From Nitrososphaeraceae archaeon (GTDB taxonomy: Archaea > Thermoproteota > Nitrososphaeria > Nitrososphaerales > Nitrososphaeraceae), in assembly GCA_031316115.1 (NCBI GenBank), contig JALDRC010000001.1, positions 124,001-188,000 on the forward strand: a DNA stretch of 64,000 nt. The letters run 5' to 3'. Of the stretch, positions 56,875 to 64,000 are shown in pieces. Numbering within the stretch: position 1 is the stretch's first letter; each line of letters starts with the position of its first letter. The notes beneath the pieces were generated by a model, which ran no database searches, was not told where the DNA came from, and worked only from the letters and a program-made list of their open reading frames with translations. The position numbers and the translations under genes were made by a program.

Positions 56875-57558
56875 ATGAATTATAGAGTATTCAAAGATAG
56901 AGAAGAGGCAGCAGAAGAACTGGCTGAAAAAATAAAGAGTTATTTAATAAGCATTGGTATAAGAGAAGGTACAGAAGAACATAAAGCAATTGTCGTTTTA
57001 GCGATTCCACGTGGAGGAGTTATTACAGGAGATGTTATTGCATCAAGAGTGAAATGTGATATGGATATAATTGTATCGAGAAAGATTGGTGCTGAAAATA
57101 ATTCAGAACTTGCTATTGGTGCACTATTACCAGATGGAACCTATTTTATTAATGAACGCATTGCGAATATGCTAAACACTCCTAAAGTATACATAGATAA
57201 CGAGGTTAAAATTCGGAAAAAAGTAATCGAATGAAGACTAATAGAATTTAGAGGTAACAAAAATTATAACTTGGATAGAAAAATCGTAATTTTGGTGGAT
57301 GATGGTATTGCAACAGGATCTACAATTATAGCTGCAGCAAAATGGATAAAAGAAAGACATAATTGTAAAAGATTAATTATTGCAGTTCCAGTCGCACCTG
57401 CTGCAAAAGACACTATTGATAAACTCGATGAACTTGCAGATCACGTTATAGTTCTAGATATTAAAGAATTCTATGCTGTTGGACAATTTTATCAAAACTT
57501 TAATCAAGTTGAAAATGAGGTAGTTAAAGAAATTATAAAAAAATATAAAAAACAGTAA
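56875..57558 (+). pseudogene. Phosphoribosyltransferase-fold protein with an in-frame TGA
   Basis: The two pieces (56875-57234 and the frame through 57558) are in one frame, separated only by TGA at 57232-57234. The reading is IRKKVIE-stop-RLIEFRG. N-terminal half: AIVVLAIPRGGVITGDVIAS and IVSRKIGAENNSELAIGAL. C-terminal half: the PRPP loop IVILVDDGIATGSTIIAAA. An Arg codon (CGA to TGA) is the simplest original. Total length would be 227 residues. These proteins accompany the alpha/beta hydrolase of the type at 48673 in other genomes. Nonsense mutation or sequence error; selenocysteine is unlikely at an Arg-type site. Confidence 0.8.
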
Positions 57559-57654
57559 TTTTACTGGATTTGCCATTATTATTACAATATCGGAGTTTAA
57601 GTTTGATATACTAGATACATTTTTTATTATAGTTTTGAATCCGTATTATCAATA

Positions 57655-57880
57655 ATGAAGAGGAAGACAGTTCAGCAGGTGGAGAGCAGGAAGAAACAAC
57701 AGGGGGAGCAAGAGCAAGAACAGCAGCGAGAGCAGAAAATTGATTACATAACTCAATCAACTACGCCATTCATAAAGAAGGCCATAATGGAATTAGCAGA
57801 CATGCATAAACCCAGAAAATGTAGATATCATTTACGATTATATAGTTGCTGAACAGTCAGAATCCAATATCAAAATATCT
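57655..57880 (+). pseudogene. Tyrosine-integrase N-terminal fragment
   Basis: Begins with a Gln/Glu-rich head (MKRKTVQQVESRKKQQGEQE), then STTPFIKKAIMELADMHKP. After that the frame slips: removing one C from the CCC near 57812 restores ENVDIIYDYIVAEQSESNIK. This resembles the N-terminal SAM-like part of integrases I associate with thaumarchaeal integrated elements, from memory and not from a search. The catalytic domain is absent, so it would be the stub left when an element integrated or decayed. Confidence 0.5.
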
Positions 57881-57909
57881 ATCTTCCTTCCTTTGTTCCT
57901 GAATTATTA

Positions 57910-58345
57910 TTATAATTCTGCACTATTATCTGAATAACTGATTAGTTTAGCACCTATAGCAATTCGTTCTTTGATATCTGTGTCTAATTCTTCTGGTTCC
58001 AATCTATTCCTTCTATTATTGTTCTTGTTTCTACTATATCTGGGTTTTACAAATGGTTCAACATACAATTTTTTGCTATCATGAATACTTTCTGGTACTT
58101 CCTTGAAGCCGGTTATAGTATTTTCTTGCTTATCATGTTCTACTGGATAGATTGTACCACAAGAATAACATTGTACCCAACTCTCTGAGTCTGCTGAAAT
58201 CTGTCTATTGATATATTCATGTTATTGGTAAACTCTAGGTTTTAGTTGTTTGTATGGAAATCCATAACTTTCACAGTGGACACAATATCTTTTATCCTCA
58301 CCGGATTCTGAACTATAAGAATTTTCAGTTAATGACTTGAAATCT
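57910..58345 (-). pseudogene. Zinc-binding protein gene with an internal stop
   Basis: A minus-strand frame reads through about 140 codons with one TAA inside: KRYCVHCESYGFPYKQLKPR, stop, then ESWVQCYSCGTIYPVEHD and LEPEELDTDIKERIAIGAKL to TAA at 57910-57912. The two CxxC pairs suggest a zinc ribbon. Directly downstream of the terminase-like remnant. Family not recognised. Confidence 0.5.
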
Positions 58346-58832
58346 TGATAAATGCAACTCCTTTGTCTTCTCTTCTGGTAATAGTAGTTCAGAGGGTTTT
58401 GTAATCAGAAAGTGTCTGTATTTCTCAATGTTTAATATCAAGTTTTTGAGGGTTCGAAGGTGTTCGTTTGCGTGTGCCTGTGACTGAGCAATTATTAAAA
58501 TGTCTACCTTTGCATGTCGTTCATGCTTTCTGGAAGTCTTCAAGTAGCGCTGAGGTTGAAAGGCCTACTTTCTGACTCTTGACTACCAGCCTGTACTTGG
58601 TTTTGCTGTCATTCCATATCTGATATTGATATGGTGTTAGTTCTTGTACTGGTTCACGAGTCTTGGGATGCAATAAATAACCAAAGTCTGTATAGAATGC
58701 TTGTGGATTTGATGGAATCATTAGGTTACTAATTATTGATTGCTTACTATGAATACTATTACTAGATCGATTCTTGATAGAATCAGAATCTAACGATAGT
58801 AGGTTACTTGCTTGCTGGAATACTTTGAGCAT
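58325..58832 (-). pseudogene. Terminase-like (viral packaging ATPase) N-terminal remnant
   Basis: ORF 58521-58832 reads NPQAFYTDFGYLLHPKTREP, LTPYQYQIWNDSKTKYRLVV, then the P-loop-like KSQKVGLSTSALLEDFQ. It stops at TGA. The second frame (58325-58543) continues DILIIAQSQAHANEHLRTLK and FLITKPSELLLPEEKTKEL. This order fits a large-terminase ATPase whose C-terminal nuclease is missing. The assignment rests on domain order and recollection of similar provirus genes, so it is moderate. Confidence 0.5.
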
Positions 58833-59316
58833 TTTCCTTTAGTGCTTGGTTATTGGTATTGTTGGATTCTAATCTGTCTATCCTGTCTATCCTGTCTATC
58901 TTTGCTTTGATTTGCGCTACTATTGAAGTTCCTAATGATAGTTCTTGGAACAGTTTGGAATTCTCTCGAATCTCGTACCTTAAACGATTAACTTCGTTCT
59001 TATTGGGTTTCTCTGGTGTTTTATTATATTCTATAATATAGTCTCTAATTGTGTCCTTCTACACCATTTCAATAATATTAATTATTTCTTGGTGTTTAAT
59101 TACAAATCCAACCTTGTTAAAATATGAAAGCCATTGTTGTGCATAATCTCCACTATCAACTTGCTTTTTCCTGAGATAGTATGCGTCTGTAGATATTTTT
59201 CTCCCTAGCCTGGCTTTAATGTACGCTAGCGCTTCCTTCTCTGAGAAGCCATAGTTAACGCAATCAGCAACTAATGGCATCAAAATCTTATTCTCTTTTG
59301 CTGTAAAACTATCCAA
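58804..59316 (-). pseudogene. Element-borne protein gene with one TAG (170 codons)
   Basis: MDSFTAKENKILMPLVADCV leads a helical, DNA-binding-looking region (NYGFSEKEALAYIKARLGRK). After EMV a single TAG (59059-59061) interrupts, and the same frame continues KDTIRDYIIEYNKTPEKPNK to TAA at 58804-58806. The continuation contains RIDRIDRID encoded by three 9-bp repeats (58874-58900). It overlaps the terminase-like frame by 29 nt, the position where small terminase subunits often lie. Confidence 0.55.
58874..58900. repeat. Three tandem 9-bp units (CTGTCTATC)
   Basis: Exact triplicate inside the preceding pseudogene, giving RIDRIDRID-type residues on the minus strand. Confidence 0.85.
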
Positions 59317-59575
59317 CTACTCTTTATGCTCTCCTTGTATAATGAAATCTGCTTTGTTGCGAAAATATGATTTTAGTTGCTTTTGATTAAAAATATGAAT
59401 TGGTATTTATATAGACTTTCAATTTTATTAATTAGTTCCTATCAAAATTTTATATGATATTATCGATTTTCATAATTGCGCAACAAAGCAATGAAATCAA
59501 ATAAATATATCATATTATTAGCATAAAAAGATTATTAACTTTTGGGGTAAATTTTAATAACTTTACGTATCTTGA

Positions 59576-59866
59576 TTAATATGGTCTTTTACCAATCTTT
59601 CTTCGGAATACTCGTCTTCCAACCCATTCCAATTTCCTTTTTACTGCATGTTCCTCAAATATTCTCCAGTAACAAACGTCACATAACAGAACTGTCTCCT
59701 TAATCAAATATGCACTTTCCATCTTTAGTTGAAATCTAAACCCACAGTTATCACAACTGGCTTTAAGGTAATCAATAGTGTAATTATATTCGTTATCAAA
59801 AATTCTAGGATATTCGCTAGCTTTTTCTTCCTCTGTTTCTTCCTCTTTTTCAGCCAATTCAGACAA
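59576..59866 (-). CDS. Zinc-ribbon protein of the integrated element, 96 residues
   Basis: Acidic N-terminus (MSELAEKEEETEEEKASEYP) followed by SCDNCGFRF and LLCDVCYWRIFEEHAVKRKL, two CxxC pairs, and a basic tail. Intact. Small zinc proteins are common in archaeal viruses and plasmids; function unknown. Confidence 0.6.
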   Translation of the reverse strand: MSELAEKEEETEEEKASEYPRIFDNEYNYTIDYLKASCDNCGFRFQLKMESAYLIKETVLLCDVCYWRIFEEHAVKRKLEWVGRRVFRRKIGKRPY

Positions 59867-59893
59867 TTACTCCTTTGTTACAACGATAACTAT

Positions 59894-60148
59894 TCATTCC
59901 CAAGGATTGTCTTTTGGCTCTATATTATATCCGAATTCCATACGAATTTTATTAATCATCTCTTTACTTGGTTGGTAGATTTCCCTTGAATGCTCCTTAG
60001 AAGAATGAATCAAATAATCCTCTTTATTATCGAACTCTAATGAACAATAATAACATCTAATTAATTGGAATTCTCCGTTATGGAAATTATTTAAATTGTT
60101 ACTATTATTTTTGCTCGTATCAAGTATAATACTGAAAGAACATGTTAA
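59894..60148 (-). pseudogene. C2H2 zinc-finger frame without a start codon
   Basis: Open frame from 60148 to TGA 59894. The zinc finger is IRCYYCSLEFDNKEDYLIHS followed by SKEHSREIYQPS. No ATG, GTG or TTG precedes the finger in frame. It sits 27 nt upstream of the zinc-ribbon gene on the same strand. Probably a truncated gene of the same element. Confidence 0.45.
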
Positions 60149-60961
60149 TTAACTATTCTATATTTTTGTATATCTTAATTAGTTTATTCTGTTTGTAAAA
60201 GAAAAAAGATAATTTGAGGATCTAGATTCAAAAATTCTTTGGTTTCCGAGTATTGTATACAATTTATCATAAACTAATATCGGATCTTATCTTGCGCAGA
60301 GAAATTGGAGGGATATGCTTCTTTTGGGATGATTGGGTTAGTATCATTAATCGATTTGCTGTTAGTACTCTCCTTCTATTTCTATAATTAATATAGTAGT
60401 AGTAAAATAGTAATAATATCAACCCATACCCAGAACGGCCTACTGTGAAACCGTTCTATGAGTCCGGGCAGGGCTGAATGTTGGTAATGGCTTACTACTT
60501 TACCTATCGTAGTACTTGGTTTGATATTAGATCTGGATTGTGCTAGTATAATTTTTGATGAATCTTTTATAGTCATATCTTTCTAATCAACTATTTTGTC
60601 AATTTAATAGAACTTTGTGAACGCATCTTTTTCCATCTGAGTAGTTAGGTAGGAGTCATTCGTTTGCTACTAGGTTTTTACCCTATCCTTGTGCTTGTGC
60701 TTGTGTATCTGCATACAGTCTTGTGGATTGCAAGATAATTAATAGTGGTTCGGTGTGAGATGTAATTGAATGTGAAGTAGATTAGAAAAAGGTGATATCG
60801 ATTTAGTCTAACTATTCTAGAAAGCTACTTAAAAAGATATGACGTAATAATATCTTTAAGAAATTTGAAATAAAGTGTAGATCCGCAAGACTGATGGCAC
60901 TTAACTTATAAAGACAATATTTTATTATAATTTAAATTCGAGCAAATCTTAAGAATAATGT
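60149..60961. other. Decayed right part of the element
   Basis: A minus-strand frame at 60388-60576 reads HYQHSALPGLIERFHSRPFW, which looks like the start of another element-borne ATPase but is cut short. Its DNA also contains a 7-bp hairpin (60432-60438 with 60451-60457). A CTTGTG triplet repeat lies at 60688-60705. Nothing intact. Confidence 0.35.
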
Positions 60962-61627
60962 TTGTCTTGTGAGTTGTGTTCTTCATATAATTTGAGATTC
61001 TTTAAACTAGAATTAGTAAAATCAGTAAAATCGTTCTACTTAAATGGATTGGTATCAGTAGGTGGAGGAAATCATAGTTTTAGATCCGAACTCAGAAATC
61101 AAATTTGGATTACTCCGTCTGGCTATCCTAGATCCCATTTGAAAGATGATGATCTAATTCTGATTAATCTAGAAGGAAACATAATACAAGGTAATCTGAG
61201 ACCTACGATTGAGGTTCCGTTTCATACTGAAATCTATAAGAATAGAGAGGAAATTAATGCCATCTGTCACGTACATAATCCCTATACGATTGGATTTTAT
61301 CTTAGCAGTAAATTAAAAAATACACAGTATGAGGGAATTTATACTTTGGAATCACCTCCCGTAAAACTTCCAATAGATTTACAAGATACAGTAGTATTAG
61401 ATTATCAACAACTGGGATCGAAAATATTAGGAAAACTTGTAGGAAAAGCAACGACAATTGATATTAACTTGTCTATTTCAGAATCGGTTTCTCATCCTCG
61501 CATCATTATCCTGCTCAACCATGGAATTATAGGTTTAGGCCGATGTATTCATGAAGCCAAATTTCTTGTAGAATTATATGAAGAATGGGCTAAATGCATA
61601 ATGATAAAAAAAGTATTACAATATTAG
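60962..61627 (+). CDS. Class II aldolase (fuculose-phosphate aldolase-like)
   Basis: 221 residues. GLVSVGGGNHSF and WITPSGYPRSHLKDDDLILI mark the family. Catalytic Glu84 in PTIEVPFHTEIYK, zinc His103 and His105 in AICHVHNPY, and His187 in LLNHGIIGLG are all present, so it may be active. The paralogue after hypD (53311-54087) lacks one ligand. Flanked by decayed mobile DNA on the left and the minus-strand hypE unit on the right. TTG start. Confidence 0.85.
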   Translation: MSCELCSSYNLRFFKLELVKSVKSFYLNGLVSVGGGNHSFRSELRNQIWITPSGYPRSHLKDDDLILINLEGNIIQGNLRPTIEVPFHTEIYKNREEINAICHVHNPYTIGFYLSSKLKNTQYEGIYTLESPPVKLPIDLQDTVVLDYQQLGSKILGKLVGKATTIDINLSISESVSHPRIIILLNHGIIGLGRCIHEAKFLVELYEEWAKCIMIKKVLQY

Positions 61628-61712
61628 ACAATACCTGAGATTTTGGAAGAGTTATAACGAGAATTTCTGTAAACATATTAAAGATATTTTTCCCTCTCTT
61701 GTCATTTCATTT

Positions 61713-61824
61713 CATAAATCATCTGGAATACTTGTAATTGTTCTAACGTACTTTTTACTCGAACATTATTGGATATGATAAGAAACTAACGATCTATAGT
61801 CCTATCTATTTTTGGAATATGCTC
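61713..61824 (-). mobile_element. Orphan right end of the IS5/IS1031-like element
   Basis: Closely matches the end of the complete element (about 13108-13219): CATAAATCATCTGGAATA, then TTTTTACTC, ATTGGATATGATAAGAAACT and CCTATCTATTTTTGGAATAT, ending GCTC. The terminal 15 bp differ from the intact inverted repeat at several positions. The rest of the element is missing. Confidence 0.8.
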
Positions 61825-61828
61825 TAAA

Positions 61829-62191
61829 TTAAGTAGTATCATTTGTTTTATTATGATTGAATTCAAGTATACATATATTTTTTTTAACTATAAAAATAAT
61901 TTCTTCAAGATACTTCTCACATTTGTTTTGATAAAATTGATTAATTAAATTAATAATTTTCTCCCAATCATAGTATAATCTTTTGCCTTTTATCCATATT
62001 ATTCTATTTTTCCATCCAATAGATGGCTCTTCATGAAAATGTAGGTTAAAAAGAGCAGAATTTGCATCGATAATTTCCTCAAATGCTTTTAATAAACTAT
62101 TTATTGCAATATAATTATTTTTGTCTAATTCATCTTCTGCAATTTCAACCATAACTTTTGCAAATTTAATATGCCAAAAATATGATGACAA
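61829..62191 (-). CDS. Helical 120-residue protein, possible HEPN-like
   Basis: Predominantly helical: WHIKFAKVMVEIAEDELDKN, NSLLKAFEEIIDANSALFNL and LYYDWEKIINLINQFYQNKC. It resembles HEPN/PaREP-type bundles only in overall character. It follows the Cys/His-rich gene by 12 nt in the hypE unit. No RNase motif (RX4-6H) was clearly seen. Confidence 0.55.
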   Translation of the reverse strand: MSSYFWHIKFAKVMVEIAEDELDKNNYIAINSLLKAFEEIIDANSALFNLHFHEEPSIGWKNRIIWIKGKRLYYDWEKIINLINQFYQNKCEKYLEEIIFIVKKNICILEFNHNKTNDTT

Positions 62192-62203
62192 TTTACTTTT
62201 TAT

Positions 62204-62488
62204 TTACTTATCAGCTAAATCATTCAGGTTATCATAATCTTTAGGAGTCATTCTAGGAATATCGTCATATTTAGATTCCGAGTAGAACATAGGCACATTA
62301 CAATGTAATGGAATATTCTGTTGAAAATCACATTCTTCACAACAAAGACATTCGATTTTTTCAAATGCTCCTTTAATCTGCCATTTCATATCCTTTTCGT
62401 GGTGTTGAGGTATATTGTCGTCAACATATTTGCAAATTCGACAGATGAATTTTTTTTTTATATTCAAATTAGAAACCCCTCGAAACAT
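62204..62488 (-). CDS. Small Cys/His-rich metal-binding protein beside hypE
   Basis: 94 residues with CRICKYVDDNIPQHHEKDMK and CLCCEECDFQQNIPLHCNVP followed by Met. These two Pro-x-His-(His/Cys)-x-x-x-Met/Asp-type repeats, with CxxC knuckles, suit a zinc or nickel site. 39 nt after hypE, same strand. No HypA or HypB is in the window, so a metallochaperone role is tempting but unproven; the MHE N-terminus of HypA is absent. Confidence 0.6.
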   Translation of the reverse strand: MFRGVSNLNIKKKFICRICKYVDDNIPQHHEKDMKWQIKGAFEKIECLCCEECDFQQNIPLHCNVPMFYSESKYDDIPRMTPKDYDNLNDLADK

Positions 62489-62527
62489 TAGATTTGACCT
62501 TCCATCAAGTTTTGAGAGATGTATTCA

Positions 62528-63580
62528 TCAACATATTCGAGGAATTGGATCTCCTGAAGGCATGGGAATTATTCGATTACCTCCTATTATTGTTTCTAAA
62601 ACTGGGATATCAATTTCATTAATTGCTTCTCCAATTATCATGGCATCTTCTCCTTCTTTAGTCTGTTTTATCGTTTGTAATATTTCCTCCGCTTTTTCTG
62701 GAATAGCTGAAATACAGACCTTTCCTTCATTTCCAACTTCTAGATAATCAATTCCCAAAAATCCCAATGCTGTTCGTACACTTTCCTTTACAGGAATTTT
62801 TTCTTCATAAATTTTTAATCCAATTCCTGACTTTGATGTCCATTCATTTAGAAGATTAGCCAGTCCTCCTCGTGTAGGATCTTTAATGTTTGTTATTCCC
62901 CCAATTGCTAGTGCCTTTTCAATTACGCTATTTAAGGGAGAAACATCTGATTTTATATTACTATCAAATCCATAATTATTTCTTGCAGATAAAATTGCTG
63001 TTCCATGGTCACCTAAGGTTCCAGATATTATAATTTTATCTCCTTTCTCAATATTAAAATCGGATAACCAAAGCTTGTTATAATTAGGCCTATATTTTTG
63101 TATTATTTCTAGATTATGTTCTAATAGCTTGCTCTTTTTGCCTATTCCTGTAGTAGTAATAACTAATTTATCGATTGATTTTTTTTCCATGACTTTTGTA
63201 TCTCCTGTAACAACATGAACTTTAGCTTCAGTACAGGTTTCGTGAATACTCATCATTATTCTTTCTAGATCATCTATAGGAAAACCTTCTTCGATAATGA
63301 GACTACATGCGAGAGCAAATGGATCCCCACCCATTACTGAGATATCATTTACTGTTCCCGAAATAGATAATCTACCGATGTCACCTCCAGGAAAGAAAAG
63401 TGGATTAATTGTATAGGAGTCGGTAGAAAAAACTATTCCGTCAATTATTGCTGCATCGTCCAACGCACTTAGCGGAATTTCACAGCTTTTATCCTTAAGA
63501 TTTTTTATAATAGTGTTCTGAATCATTTGTTGCATTATTGCTCCACCTCCCCCATGCATCATTGTAATATTTTTATACAT
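62528..63580 (-). CDS. hypE: Hydrogenase maturation protein HypE
   Basis: Dehydrates the HypF-made thiocarbamate on its C-terminal Cys to thiocyanate. PurM-like fold: MMHGGGGAIMQQMI, VFSTDSYTINPLFFPGGDIG, ISGTVNDISVMGGDPFALAC, SGTLGDHGTAILSARN and KDPTRGGLANLLNE. It ends in the required PRIC with a terminal Cys. 350 residues, complete. Divergent from the hydrogenase small subunit, 153 nt apart. Confidence 0.96.
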   Translation of the reverse strand: MYKNITMMHGGGGAIMQQMIQNTIIKNLKDKSCEIPLSALDDAAIIDGIVFSTDSYTINPLFFPGGDIGRLSISGTVNDISVMGGDPFALACSLIIEEGFPIDDLERIMMSIHETCTEAKVHVVTGDTKVMEKKSIDKLVITTTGIGKKSKLLEHNLEIIQKYRPNYNKLWLSDFNIEKGDKIIISGTLGDHGTAILSARNNYGFDSNIKSDVSPLNSVIEKALAIGGITNIKDPTRGGLANLLNEWTSKSGIGLKIYEEKIPVKESVRTALGFLGIDYLEVGNEGKVCISAIPEKAEEILQTIKQTKEGEDAMIIGEAINEIDIPVLETIIGGNRIIPMPSGDPIPRIC

Positions 63581-63733
63581 GAATAATGTAAATTATGATT
63601 TGATATTATATCAAGTTCACGAAAAAAAAGGAAATATTACTAAAATCATTAACATTACCATTACAAGTTTCTCCAAATCTTTAGTTTTGGAAATTCATAA
63701 ATAATATAAATAAAACGAGATTAAATTACTATA

Positions 63734-64000
63734 ATGAAATTAAATGTAGGTTGGTTTTCATTTACATGTTGTGAAGATAGTACAATTGTTTTTATAGAAC
63801 TTATGAACGAAAGGTTTTTTGAGTGGAGGAAATTAATCAATTTTAAGTATTTTAGAACTTTCAAGTCAAATAACTCTATAGATGATTTAGATATAGCTTT
63901 TGTAGAAGGCGCTATATCCAGTAGGAAAGAGGAGGAAACATTGAGAAAGATACGAGAAAATTCTAAAAAACTTGTTGCTATTGGTAGCTGCGCATGTACT
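63734..64000 (+). CDS. [NiFe]-hydrogenase small subunit, 5' part (cut by window end)
   Basis: First 89 residues: LNVGWFSFTCCEDSTIVFIE with Cys12-Cys13 and, at the end, AIGSCACT with Cys86 and Cys88. These are candidate ligands of the proximal [4Fe-4S] cluster in the hydrogenase/complex I 20-kDa family. DIAFVEGAISSRKEEETLRK is a typical block. The maturation genes alongside support a hydrogenase. The catalytic subunit should lie just beyond the window. Confidence 0.85.
   Translation, partial: MKLNVGWFSFTCCEDSTIVFIELMNERFFEWRKLINFKYFRTFKSNNSIDDLDIAFVEGAISSRKEEETLRKIRENSKKLVAIGSCACT

Noticed and set aside
57232-57234. TGA in the PRTase as selenocysteine
   Set aside because: The expected residue is Arg, no SECIS-like element was seen, and thaumarchaea are not known to use selenocysteine.
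60388-60576. Structured non-coding RNA suggested by the 7-bp hairpin and locally higher GC
   Set aside because: The region also reads as a protein-like frame on the minus strand, and no known RNA fold matches; kept only as part of the decayed element.
62204-62488. HypA
   Set aside because: It has CxxC pairs, but the N-terminal Met-His-Glu nickel motif and HypA length/order are missing.
1-64000. CRISPR array
   Set aside because: No set of regularly spaced direct repeats of 24-37 bp was found on reading the intergenic regions; only short tandem repeats (12482, 58874, 60688) occur.

Overview
The window comes from an AT-rich archaeal chromosome, most likely a thaumarchaeon (Nitrososphaerota). 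The evidence is the set of archaeal information-processing genes: S24e, S27ae, NMD3, SRP54, EF-1beta, archaeal GlyRS and AspRS, a NusA-like KH protein and diphthine-ammonia ligase. The archaeal FAICAR synthetase PurP, the type II GAPDH, intron-containing tRNA genes, frequent TTG starts, TATA boxes about 25 nt upstream of leaderless ORFs, and a membrane-anchored type I copper protein agree with this. No ammonia monooxygenase gene is present, so ammonia oxidation cannot be judged from this window.

Layout. 1-10.8 kb: a decayed transposase, glyS, a DUF59-PqqD fusion, mtnA, a UDP-sugar dehydrogenase, purP, a HEAT-repeat protein, a lone receiver domain, a pentapeptide-repeat protein and a second decayed transposase. 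10.9-13.2 kb: an apt-mtnP operon (methylthioadenosine and adenine recycling) with an IS5/IS1031-type element inserted just past its end. 13.4-17.3 kb: a minus-strand run of small unknown proteins, a winged-helix regulator, a Nudix hydrolase, a cis-prenyltransferase and a DUF373 membrane protein. 17.3-18.7 kb holds almost nothing. 18.7-25.6 kb: a sugar-nucleotide operon (galT, membrane protein, UDP-GlcNAc 2-epimerase), GAPDH and trpGD. 25.7-32.3 kb: translation and protein-targeting genes, an alcohol dehydrogenase and a tRNA-Tyr with two introns. 33-46 kb: heme farnesyltransferase, cupredoxin, JAMM protease, AspRS, an orphan ABC ATPase, sufS-sufU, a degenerate PAP2 protein, tRNA-Met and an atypical pyruvate-kinase-like protein.

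46.8-64 kb is the accessory part. [NiFe]-hydrogenase maturation genes hypF (frameshifted), hypC and hypD lie at 49.5-53.3 kb, followed by a class II aldolase-like gene. After about 7 kb come a second class II aldolase-like gene, two small unknown genes (one Cys/His-rich), hypE, and divergently the start of a hydrogenase small subunit that runs off the window. The intervening DNA holds a CBS-domain gene, a frameshifted capA, a phosphoribosyltransferase with an in-frame stop, and a rotted integrated element (integrase N-terminal fragment, terminase-like remnants, small zinc-finger genes).

Several otherwise recognisable genes differ from an intact frame by a single base in a short homopolymer (hypF, the zinc-finger gene before ef1b, capA, the integrase fragment). 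Either consensus sequence errors or real decay could explain this, and raw reads are needed to tell. The best candidates for something new are the hydrogenase-linked aldolase pair and small Cys/His-rich protein, the doubly interrupted tRNA-Tyr, and the DUF59-PqqD fusion.
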